Source of the DNA: Semisulcospira habei
Lineage: Eukaryota > Mollusca > Gastropoda > Semisulcospiridae
Assembly: GCA_036245525.1 (NCBI GenBank)
Contig: BTPG01000007.1
Location: 166,184,976 to 166,248,975 of the forward strand
Length of the DNA stretch: 64,000 nt
Reading direction: 5' to 3'
Shown here: positions 49,681 through 59,300 of the stretch, piece by piece
How the letters are laid out: each line of letters opens with the position of its first letter
How positions within the stretch are numbered: position 1 is the stretch's first letter
The notes under the pieces: model-generated
Database searches by the model: none
The model's input: the letters and a program-made list of their open reading frames with translations, nothing else
What the model was told of the DNA's origin: nothing
Program-made: the position numbers and the translations under genes

Positions 49681-50344
49681 GGACAAACAGTAGAATTGTG
49701 CAGATAATGTGGATTCATTTATGCTCACCACATTTATCCATTGCACCATCTGCCATCCTCCTATTCATGCAGAATTATATTTTTGTGCTGTGTGTGTGGA
49801 TCTACACCACATATAATGGGTGTACATGCTGTATCTGTATATGTAGAGCGGTATCTATCACATTAAGGTCAGATTTATTCATGTGTAGCTGCATCCATAC
49901 CTTGACAATAGATGATATCCAGAAATCAGAAGTACCTGTAGGTCAAAATTGCAGGTGTTTTGTCAAGACACATGCACTTTTGATGTACTTCTGATTTCCG
50001 AACAATGCCTGTTAGATTTAGTCATACATATATGGTCTTTTGTTATTGTTATTACTAGCATTGTGAGTCTAGATGTCGATATCTTGACAGTTAGGTTTAG
50101 TCATATGATGTTGTTTTGTGTATTGTGAATGTAGATCTCACATTGTGAGTCTACATCTGTTCACATTAGTTTAGAGTTGAGCATTAACCCCTTTGTATAC
50201 AGTACCGGTGGCCACATGCACAAGAGAGTTAAGTGTTTGGTCCACACAGTGATGATGGGTCAATTCTTTCCATGTAATCACATGATGATGGATCAAATCA
50301 TACAGAGGTGGATTTTGTGCCGTGAATTAACTTCAGTGAATAAA

Positions 50345-50400
50345 GTTAATACAATACAATACAATAATACTTTATTAATCCCTCACGGGGAAATTCACTG
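50345..50400 (-). repeat. LINE/SINE 3' tail fragment
   Basis: On the minus strand: CCCGTGAGGGATTAATAAAG then TATTGTATTGTATTG, a tail style seen in several animal LINE families. Confidence 0.5.
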
Positions 50401-50536
50401 TCTGCCCATACAACACATGGCATCATCATTCACTCATAAAAATAATTAAATAATCCATAACTCTCAATAATAAAGGTTATCCTTACATCAGAAGTAGGTC
50501 AACATTGCAATGGCCTTCAGAAAACGTGCTCCATCT

Positions 50537-50602
50537 GCAAGAAGCATATATTTTCATGAGCCCCTGCAGCCGCAGGGGCTCATGAGAATATATGCCTCTT
50601 GC
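50537..50602. repeat. CATGAG hairpin family
   Basis: GCAAGAAGCATATATTTTCA faces TGAGAATATATGCCTCTTGC; AGCCCCTGCAGCCGCAGGGGCT centre region is self-complementary. Confidence 0.85.
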
Positions 50603-50701
50603 TCGCAAAGAGTTGCCTCATTGATATGCACAGCTTGAGGTACTAATCAGGTATTAGCAGTATGACTGTTACGAGGACACATACCATAGGACACATGCCT
50701 T

Positions 50702-52017
50702 CTTACGCTACTCGATCTCTCTGCCGCCTTCGACACCATAGACCACTCTATCCTCCTCCACCGCCTCCACCACTCCTTTGGCATCACTGACTCTGCTCAC
50801 TCCTGGTTTCTCTCCTACCTCTCCGACAGACAGCAGTCCGTCACCATCGACGGCGTCTCCTCCAACCCAGTCAGGCTCTCCTGCGGCGTTCCTCAGGGGT
50901 CCGTCCTGGGCCCGGTCCTTTTTACACTCTACATCTTCCCACTGTCCAACATCATCCAGTCTCACCACATACACCACCACCTCTACGCTGACGACTCACA
51001 ACTACTAGACAAAGACAAACTCGACAACACTCAGACACTACTGACTCGCACAGCTGACTGCTATGAGGACGTGAAAAACTGGATGACAGCAAACAAGCTC
51101 AAACTGAACGACGACAAAACGGAAGCCATGCTGGTAGGCACTCGCCAGAAACTTTCCCAGCTCTCTCCCTCACTCCACCTTCAACTCGACAGCACCCCCA
51201 TCTCCCTCTCTGACTCGGTCAAGAACCTTGGCGTTATCCTCGATTCCTCTCTTTCCATGACCAGCTTCGTCTCCGCCACGGCCCAGGCATGTTATTTCCA
51301 CCTCCGCCGCATCAGTCAGATCAGAAAATACCTCACTACCGAAGCTGCCACCAAACTCGCTGTCTCTCTCATCTTATCTCGCATCGACTACTGCAACTCT
51401 CTCCTTTCTGGCCTTCCTCACTCCACCACTCTCACTCTCCAGCGCGTCCAGAACAATGCTGCCCGCCTCGTCCTCAGAAAGAAAAAATCCGACCACATCA
51501 CTCCCCTGCTCAAGCTCCTTCACTGGCTCCCCATCCCCCAACGCATCCAATACAAGATTCTGTCTCTCTGCTACAAATCCCTGAACAACTACGCTCCTGC
51601 GTATCTCTCCAACTTACTTCACCCCTACACTCCTCCCCGCTCCCTCCGCTCCGCCTCTGACCCTCTCCGCCTCCTCATCCCCCGCACCAAACTCAGCACT
51701 TTCGGCCCCCGCTCTTTCTCAGTATACGGTCCAACCACCTGGAACACTCTCCCACTCTCTCTCCGTCAGAAACACTCGCTCTCCTCCTTCCAGTCTGCCC
51801 TCAAAACTCATCTCTTTCAACAGTTCTAGCACTATATCACCACACTCCCCACCCCAAGCTGACCGTCCTAATGTATCTTCACTATTTGTGTTACGTGAGT
51901 CATTGTCTAAAGCGTGCGCATGCGTGTGCGAGTTGTGAGTGCGCGCTTAGAGTTATAATTATTATAAGATAAGCGCATTATAAATACCGTAATTATTATT
52001 ATTATTTTATTATTATA
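50702..52017 (+). mobile_element. L2/CR1-like LINE, 5' truncated
   Basis: Truncated just before RT motif A. 3' UTR of about 190 bp ends AAGCGCATTATAAATACCG followed by ATT repeats, a microsatellite tail typical of the L2/CR1 group. Confidence 0.87.
50705..51829 (+). CDS. L2/CR1-like reverse transcriptase fragment, open
   Basis: 374 codons without a stop. Starts in motif A (TLLDLSAAFDTIDHSILLHR), then SCGVPQGSVLGPVLFTLYIF, catalytic HLYADDSQLL, VKNWMTANKLKLNDDKTEAM, VKNLGVILDSSLSM, LTLQRVQNNAARLVL, LHWLPIPQRIQYKI and a C-terminal WNTLPLSLRQKHSLSSFQSA block. These last blocks are characteristic of the L2/CR1/Rex1 group. Fingers and endonuclease are missing, so it is not autonomous. The uninterrupted frame suggests recent insertion. 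Confidence 0.9.
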   Translation, partial: TLLDLSAAFDTIDHSILLHRLHHSFGITDSAHSWFLSYLSDRQQSVTIDGVSSNPVRLSCGVPQGSVLGPVLFTLYIFPLSNIIQSHHIHHHLYADDSQLLDKDKLDNTQTLLTRTADCYEDVKNWMTANKLKLNDDKTEAMLVGTRQKLSQLSPSLHLQLDSTPISLSDSVKNLGVILDSSLSMTSFVSATAQACYFHLRRISQIRKYLTTEAATKLAVSLILSRIDYCNSLLSGLPHSTTLTLQRVQNNAARLVLRKKKSDHITPLLKLLHWLPIPQRIQYKILSLCYKSLNNYAPAYLSNLLHPYTPPRSLRSASDPLRLLIPRTKLSTFGPRSFSVYGPTTWNTLPLSLRQKHSLSSFQSALKTHLFQQF

Positions 52018-52176
52018 GTGGTCGGAGTGATCAAGCAAAACGGTCCCTCTAGTCTTTACTACTTATTTCTTATAAAAATGTAATTTTTTACGGCATTAAT
52101 TTTGGTGCTGCCTGTATGTTTACACTTTTCACAAGTCAGCAACACATGTTCTTAAACATGCCCAAGTGAATAAAAT

Positions 52177-52243
52177 GTGTGCTTATCTGTGGTTTTGAAC
52201 CTTACAGCCGAAGGCCATAAGGTTCAAACCAGACCAGCCCACA
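52177..52243. repeat. GGACC hairpin family
   Basis: GTGCTTATCTGTGGTTTTGA with CCTTACAGCCGAAGGCCATAAGG in the stem; outer right arm CAGACCAGCCCAC. Confidence 0.65.
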
Positions 52244-52567
52244 TGTATATAAAAGCAAGCACAATGAATTTAAATGTGCTCACACCTACGGTGAATCTTA
52301 CATAAACACCGACATTCCTATTCCTAATCTGTCTACCATGAAAACAGACAAAAGCAGTGATTTTCGACCCTCGTTATGTTATAAAAACAAACCATGATCA
52401 AATAAACTAACAACACAAAAGAAGGAAATCAGATATTCTGTAAACAACAACCCAGAAGTCAGAAAATTGTGCTAATTCACCTACGCCTATTTGTCAGCAT
52501 GTTCTGTTTAGTCCAGATGGACATCACAAAGTAATGGGGAGGCAAGCGATTGTAGATACAGTACACA

Positions 52568-52797
52568 TGCCAAGGGAAATCACTCTGCTGGACAAAACAA
52601 GCAGTTAGATCCCCTTGAAAACTGCTTGTTTGTCCAGTGATCAACTTTTGGTTGTGTACAGTACTCGTATACCAAAAGTTTTTTTGTATGGACAAAATAT
52701 GTACTAAGGGAGTCGACCAGCGCTTGACAAACGGTTAGATCCACTCGTAAGGGGATCTGACTGCATGTTTTGTCTAGCGCTGAGTGATTTCCCATTG
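52568..52797. mobile_element. 230-bp foldback element
   Basis: Outer arms GGGAAATCACTCTGCTGGAC and CTAGCGCTGAGTGATTTCCC continue inward through GTTAGATCCCCTT and AAGGGGATCTGAC. The interior contains a second pair of diverged arms. Confidence 0.7.
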
Positions 52798-52879
52798 TTA
52801 TGTGTATCGGTCAAGATGAGCAAATAGATAAATACAAAGTGAAAGTTGTCTGTAACTGACCAACCTTGTATCCGACATA

Positions 52880-52980
52880 CACTGATGAGCAAAAGAAATG
52901 TGAAATTTTTGGAACCATTGGAAACACAGGAGTGTTTTCAATGATTTAAAAAAATGTTGCATTTCTTTTGCTTGTCAGCG
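52880..52980. mobile_element. 101-bp Tc1/mariner-type MITE
   Basis: CACTGATGAGCAAAAGAAAT and ATTTCTTTTGCTTGTCAGCG are inverted ends flanked by TA on both sides (52878-52879, 52981-52982). Confidence 0.75.
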
Positions 52981-53084
52981 TATATATGTATTGGCCTGTT
53001 ATGCAGCCGTTGTGTCATTGTGCTTTGGGTGTGTGATTTTGGACCTTTCAGCTTTCATCTGCACAAGAAAATTAAGGCTACAGT

Positions 53085-53158
53085 ATGTACGGCCAGCTAG
53101 ACTGTGATTTCAGACCCTGCGGCCTACAACTGCAAAGTCCAGAATCATGGACCAGCAC
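53085..53158. repeat. GGACC hairpin family, diverged
   Basis: GACTGTGATTTCAGACCCTG and AGTCCAGAATCATGGACCAG; a half copy (GTGTGATTTTGGACC) precedes it at 53030. Confidence 0.55.
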
Positions 53159-53204
53159 TTAAACGGACTATTGATGTAAGATGTTGTACAGTGTTTAGTT
53201 GTTG

Positions 53205-53310
53205 TTTTTCCTTTGGCTGTTGGTAGCGGTTTTTGTCGAGGTGATTCCTGCAGGTGCACCTGCAGGGATCACCTCGACAAAAACCGCTACCAACAGCCAA
53301 AGAGTCAAAT
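53205..53310. repeat. TTAA-P2 palindrome, perfect arms
   Basis: CCTTTGGCTGTTGGTAGCGG pairs perfectly with CCGCTACCAACAGCCAAAG through GTCGAGGTGATTCCTGCAGG. TTAA ends are lost. Confidence 0.85.
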
Positions 53311-53767
53311 TTGTTTCAAAACAAAATACACAATTTGTCTTTTGTTGAATAATTTTTGGCTGTTTTGAGCTCCACTTCATTGTTGACATTATTTTTTGTT
53401 TGTCCTTTGCCATTTGTAAATAAGAATTGTCGTTGCTATGTCGTTTTTGTGTTGTAACTGTTATTTTTATTTATTGTTTTGTTGTGCTGGAAATATAGTA
53501 AATATCTCGCACACAGACACACATCCACGTGCGCGCATACACACACACACATTCAACACGTGAATTTGAACGATGAATTGCCATGTATTTGCACTGATCA
53601 ACAATAGTAAAAGTTGTTCACAGTCACCTTCATAACAAAATCACTTTCAGCTAACTCTGTTACACATCAGAACCTATTTTTAGCGACCACCCTTATGGAA
53701 GACCGCCTGTCATTAAAAACCATCATTTAGGTGGCGATAGCCACCTAGTTGATGGTCTTTAACTCTT

Positions 53768-53976
53768 TTAACCCCAAGTCCCATTTCTCAAATTTTGGAG
53801 GTGTTGCCTAATGACTATGTAACAGATGTAGGAGATGGATTGATCATGATGATTCAAGGGTAGTGCCAGAAGAGCTTGGCGCCTGAAGGTGCCAAGCTCA
53901 TCTGGCACTACCCTTGAGTCATCATGATCAATCCATCTCCTGCTGCAGGGTCCCGGGGCTGAACTGAAAGGGTTAA
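53768..53976. mobile_element. TTAA-P1 MITE
   Basis: TTAACCCCAAGTCCC left end, CTGAAAGGGTTAA right end, arms GATCATGATGATTCAAGGG / CCCTTGAGTCATCATGATC. Confidence 0.88.
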
Positions 53977-54115
53977 AGCGATCTGCTCCACGACAGTCAT
54001 TCATTGCTAAAATTCTCTGGTACAACAAATTGTCAATGTTATCCTGCCTCAGCTAAGATATTCCTACCCTTCTTTTCACAATGTATGTGAGTAGGCACTC
54101 GTACCACAGGTTTCC

Positions 54116-54533
54116 CCGCGGTCCGTGGCACAGTGGTTAAGGCGCCTGCCACCAATGCCAAAGGTGCGCGGTTCGATACCGGGTTCCGGCGTTGGACTTT
54201 TCTCCTCTGGTAAGTGTCACCGTTAATTCGGGTGGACCGTCGGGGGTTCTTTCTCCGGGTACTCCGGTTCTTCCACCCCCCCCCCCCCCCCCACTTTGGT
54301 ACCGGTCTCAGGCAACTTTACAAATTTCAAATACAAGCGATCAAAAATCTCTGTAACTTCAGTAGCTGACTGGCCCTTCGTTTGTCTTGTACTGTGTTTG
54401 TCTTAAATGGCGTAAATCCGTGTCTGTTTTCGTGAGTGTGTGTGTTGGGTTTCAGGCGCGGTGCTTTGAGTCGATTTCCCCAAAATTGAGAAAAAGCGCC
54501 TATATAATAACGGTATTATTATTATTATTATTT
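54116..54533 (+). mobile_element. tRNA-derived SINE with (ATT)n tail, copy 2
   Basis: Box A-like TGGCACAGTGG and box B GGTTCGATACC; same body and tail (AAAGCGCCTATATAATAACG) as the copy at 13633. Confidence 0.87.
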
Positions 54534-54722
54534 TGAATATAATTGAAAGAACTCTCCTGAGTAAAAAGGGGAAGAAGAGCAGGGAAGTCTTTCAATTTGC
54601 GCTGTTGAAACTTTATAATTCAAGTCAGCCCTCTTGTCCTGCATCATTCTCAGACATACTAAGAACATTTATAAAGAGGATATTGCCATCTGTTAACCCT
54701 TTACTGCCTGGAGCAGGTCGCT

Positions 54723-54923
54723 TTAACCCATTCAGCCCTGACGCCCCACAGCAGATGGGTCGACCATGATAATTCAAGGGTAGTGCCAGATTAGCTTGGC
54801 ACCAAGCTAATCTGGCACTGCCCTTGAATTATCATGGTCGATCCATCTCCTGCAACAGGTGCATAGTCGTTAGATGATGCCTCCAAAATTTGGGAAATGC
54901 ATGCGTCGGGCCGAATGAGTTAG
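54723..54923. mobile_element. TTAA-P1 MITE
   Basis: TTAACCCATTCAGCCC left, CCGAATGAGTTAG right (last base changed). The shortest loop of the family. Confidence 0.87.
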
Positions 54924-55052
54924 TAGAATTACTGTCCACTAAACCTAAGTGTATTACAATACAGACAAAAAAAAAAATACAAGTGCTCTGTGAAAAGTAG
55001 TCTTATAAGGCAAACAGTATCACCTGTCATCAATGGCCTTTATATTAGGTGG

Positions 55053-55335
55053 CTGTAGAAAACAACATGAGGGTCGTTAATAACAGGCGATAGCACAAGA
55101 GGATGGTCACTCAAAACAGGTTCTACTGTAGCCACTCCTTGCCAGTCTGTAGAAAACTGAGGGTCGTTAATGACAGGCGATCACACAAGAAGATGGTCAC
55201 TCGAAACAGGTTGTACTGTAACCCCTCCCTTGCCAGTGTGTAGAAAACTACATGAGGGTCGTTAATGACAGGCGATCGCACAAGAGGATGGTCACTCGAA
55301 ACAGGTTCTGCTGTAACCCCTCCCATGCCAGTCGC
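55053..55335. repeat. Three-unit tandem repeat, about 90-96 bp
   Basis: Units start TGTAGAAAAC and contain GAGGGTCGTTAAT, GGATGGTCACTC and CAAACAGGTT-like text, at 55053, 55149 and 55238. Confidence 0.85.
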
Positions 55336-55544
55336 TAGACATGATCTATCGAGCTCTGGAACCATCGAAGATTCACTGTCCGTCCAAGGCACACATAAAT
55401 GACGCCTTTTAGAGGCATAGACCCTCACGCGCGCCCGCAGTTGCTAGTGTCTATGTCTCTTGCATTTGGGCGTTGCTCACTTTTCCTCTCGCAGTGCCCC
55501 CTCGCTGCCCAGAAACAAAACCTGAACACGAATCAAGCGCAAAA

Positions 55545-55605
55545 GAATCCTTATGAGCCCCCGCTGTTGCAAGGGCTCATGAGGATCTATGCCCTTTTGC
55601 AGACA
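55545..55605. repeat. CATGAG hairpin family
   Basis: ATCCTTATGAGCCCCCGC faces GGGCTCATGAGGATCTATGC. Confidence 0.75.
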
Positions 55606-55669
55606 CCGCTTTGTATCCATGACTCTGTATCCATGTTTTTTTGGACGGCCGGTTTTCCTTTACGTCAAG

Positions 55670-55886
55670 TTAACCTATTCAGCCCGAAGTCCGGTACAGC
55701 AAGAGATGAATTGACCATGATAACCCAAGGGTAGTGCCAAATTAGCTTGGCGCCTTCAGGCGCCAAGCTAATCTGGCACTACCCTTGAATTATCATGGTC
55801 AATCCATCTCTTCTGTAACCGGTACATAGTCAATAGGCAACACCTCCAAAATTTGAGAAATGGAATCGTAGGGCTAATAGGGTTAA
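55670..55886. mobile_element. TTAA-P1 MITE
   Basis: TTAACCTATTCAGCCC left, GGGCTAATAGGGTTAA right, with a perfect AGCTTGGCGCC/GGCGCCAAGCT centre. Confidence 0.9.
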
Positions 55887-56023
55887 CCAGTATTTCAACA
55901 ACACCATCTGCGTCCACTGGCACTGAAAGGATTACCTCTTTACATCTTCAGGCTAACTTAAAAAAAAAAGTTGCTTATTGTCCTATGAAGGCGACATTAC
56001 CGATTAGGAGATGGAGCAACCGT

Positions 56024-56105
56024 TTTAGTTCAAGGGTGGTGTCAGAAAAGCTTGGCGCTTCAGGCGCGAAGCTATTCTGGCGTGACCCTTGAACTATCAT
56101 AGTCA
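56024..56105. repeat. TTAA-P1 MITE core, diverged
   Basis: TTTTAGTTCAAGGGTGGTGT faces GCGTGACCCTTGAACTATCA, at the 3' side of the unidentified gene's last exon. Confidence 0.6.
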
Positions 56106-56196
56106 CATTTATTTCAGGACATAGTGTATCAGGATAAAAAGGATTTATTTAGCAAAGGTGTTAAGGTGGAGCAATTTTAGTCTGTGAGCAAAAACA

Positions 56197-56345
56197 CTAA
56201 ACGCAGTCCCAGTCAGGGCAGTTGTCGACTAACGTGGCGGTGATATTTAGTGGGGCTTCGACGATGCTTGTGTCGTCTGACCACCACAGCTGGTCGGAGA
56301 TGAAGTCCGAGGAGCTACAGTAGCATTGGTTGCCGCACAGATCAC
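56197..56345 (-). CDS. Last exon of the unidentified gene
   Basis: Acceptor CAAACAG; two bases complete an Arg codon from the upstream exon, then 48 residues and TAG at 56197-56199. Confidence 0.65.
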
Positions 56346-59300
56346 CTGTTTGGTAGTCAGAACATCAAAAGAAAAAAATCGTAAAAATGGGATTGCAGTC
56401 AACGAAACGCAGTTCTGATTGTAAAGACCAGCACACTCGCGCGCAAACGCACGCGCGCGCGTGCACACACACACGCACGCGCACGTACACTGTATCCACA
56501 CACCACCATGCTAGATAGGATAATATTTATGCACACGGGTACAGACGATCGCTCCGTCCTTCGCACATGCACAGGCGCGCGCACGTTTACCGTCTGGCAC
56601 ATGCTCGCTCGCTCGCATACACGCACACAGAGCAAAGCAGAACTGAATTGAAAGAGAGAATGTATACCACATGAAACTGTGAATGGATAGCTGCTGATGA
56701 TCATAATACTGAACAGAACATTCCTGGCGGCTGCTACGTTGTTCACTGCGGATCCGTCGCAGAAAAAGTTTACTGTATCTGTCACACGAAAAGAAAATGC
56801 ACCCATTCAAAACCCTGAACACATAGTTTAGAAGACAGAGAGGTAATTCAGTTCAGTGAAGGCGAAGTATGTATGCAAACCGTGTTCAATCTTGATAATA
56901 ACCCAACGAAGAAAGAAGCACGCTTAGAGAAGACAGTCGCAGCACGTGTTGTAACTGTCTTTCCTGAGCACGTTTCTTTCTTCCTTGGGTTATTCACTGC
57001 ATTTTACACGCATGGCAGTCACCGGTTTGTTCAGTCTTGTAATGCTTTGTTGCAGTGTACATTACGCAGCGGAAGATAGAACGGCAACAAAAGCTGAAGG
57101 GGCAGTGCCAGGCGCTAAGTTAAATTGACACGGCCTATGAGCTATCGCGAGTGACCAGTCCATCTCCCTCAGCTGGTACAGTTTTATATTATAATGGTTA
57201 TACTTTACTGTGGTGTTTGGAGTATTCAAGGAGGGGGTTTCACCTATAATGGGGGGACAAGTCGTCTCTCGAAGGCTAGAGTAGCCCACCAGTATTCAAC
57301 TCTCACGTGTGGCTCCACGTAGCTGCAGCATGCGCAGCGGCCACACCACGGGCAACAGCTTCGACTGGCTGGCTAAACCAAGTGAGAGGAAAATGGGGGT
57401 CTCAAACCCTTGGTGAGGCAGGACTTGCTCGTCCTAGCATGCAAAGTTTGTCACCGGCCGACTGGGCGGAGGAAACTTAATCAAGGGTTCAACGGCCAAG
57501 AGGGCGGGTCAGCAGTGCATTGTGGAGTGCATATGGCATGTCAGAGCACAGAAGAAGACATGGCCATCCACTGCAGCCAAGGAATTTACCAATTGTAACG
57601 TCTCATCGTGCCACTGGACTCTGATTTCTGCGGTCGAGAGGGTGGGGTTGCTCTAGCGCAACAGCCTCATCTCCACCAAAATCTTCTCCACGCGCAGGTT
57701 TTGTGCATGAATCTTCATCTCCACCAAATCTGCTTCTTCATCTTCTTTTTTTCTTCTGCCTCCTCCAGAAGCCCTGCGGCGATGGGGAACGGGCGAACCG
57801 ACAGGTAGAGGTTACTACTGGGAGTCGTAGCTCCGAACCTGCACGTAGGCGGCCTGTGGACCAGTGGTCGCTCTTTTCTGTACCAGGGGCAGCAGGGAAG
57901 TTCTGCAGCATCCCAGGCGACTCAGCAGCCCTCTTCAGGACTGCACTGCTCACCCTAGTAAGGGAGGGAACTAGAAAAAGTGTTCCAAACATTGCCTGCC
58001 CTACACCAAACCGGTGAGCTTACCGCGGCTGGCGGTTTAACCCTTTTATGCGATCGAAAAGAAAAACAAAGAAAGAAACTTATTCTCGGTACGTGGAACT
58101 TACGAACCCTGTTGGACGGAGATCAGACGCAGAGACCGCACAGAAGAACAGCCCTCATAGCCAGGGAGCTGGCGAGATATAAGTTCGACATTGCAGCTCT
58201 TAGTAAAACCAGATTTGCTGACGAAGGCTCGATCTGTGAACCTGAGGATGGGTACACCTTCTTCTGGAAGGAAGTACCGAACGATAAAGAAACACGCTTA
58301 GAAAAGCCGGGGACAACACAATTTATTAATATTTCGGGTAAATACCCTTTGTCAAAATAGACAAACAGAGAAATCAGCCGCTACTTATCTTCTTTCGTAG
58401 AAGAGATGTGGCAACTGGAAGGGCAAAATTGAAGATACACGGAGTTGGCTTCGCCATCCGCACCACGCTCCTCCGACAGCTGCCTTCTCTTCCCACTGGC
58501 ATCAGTGAACGAGTGATGAAGCTCCGTTTTCCCATCTCCCACATCCGACATGTCACTATCATCAGCGCCTATGCTCCGACACTCACCAACGCCGATGACG
58601 ACAAGGAGGCGTTCTATGAGAGCCTCGACTCCATCCTGACGTTCACACCTGCAAGTGACAAACTCATCGTGCTTGGTGACTTCAATGCTCGAGTTGGGCG
58701 CGAATGTGACTGCTGGGAAGGAGTGATGAGCCCACACGGGCTGGGCAAGATGAACAGCAATGGCCTGCTGCTACTGACATTGTGCGCTGAGAATGGACTC
58801 GCCATCACCAACACCCTCTTCAGGCTGGCTAGTAAGTACAACATGGATGCATCCCAGGTCCAAGCAGTGGCATCTCATAGACTATGTCATTGTCATTGTT
58901 TGAGTTGCCACATTCCTTCTGCATATGAAGATAAGTAGCGGCTAATGTCTCTGTTTGTTTGTCTATTTTGACAAAGGGTATTTACCCGAAATATTAATAA
59001 ATTGTGTTGTACCGTTTTTTTCTAAGCGTGTTTCTTTCTCCGTTGGGTACTTCTATGTCATTGTCCGCCAGCGGAATACTCGTGATGTCAGAATCACCAG
59101 AGCCATAAGAGGAGCCGAGTGCTGGACCGACCATCGGCTGGTGCGGTCTGTCCTCAACCTGCACATTGCACCAGCACACAGAAAGAGGTCGAAGCTCACC
59201 CGACCTTCATTCAACCTGGCCAAGCTGAAGCGCCCGGGCGTCAAGGGAAACTTCCAGTCTCACCTTGATAACCTGCTAACTGCTGACTGGCAACCCAACT

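Larger units (their letters stand above)
58050..59290 (+). pseudogene. LINE apurinic-type endonuclease domain, interrupted twice
   Basis: KKLILGTWNLRTLL, FDIAALSKTRFADEGSICEP and GYTFFWK, then insertion 1; GVGFAIRTTLL, VTIISAYAPTLTNAD and LIVLGDFNARVGREC, then insertion 2; then RGAECWTDHRLVRSVLNLHI. These are the AP-endonuclease motifs of non-LTR retrotransposons (GDFNARVG; DHRLV). Confidence 0.85.

Noticed and set aside
49698..49994. 98-codon plus-strand frame downstream of TMEM120
   Set aside because: AT-rich, hydrophobic by composition, no domain or splice support.
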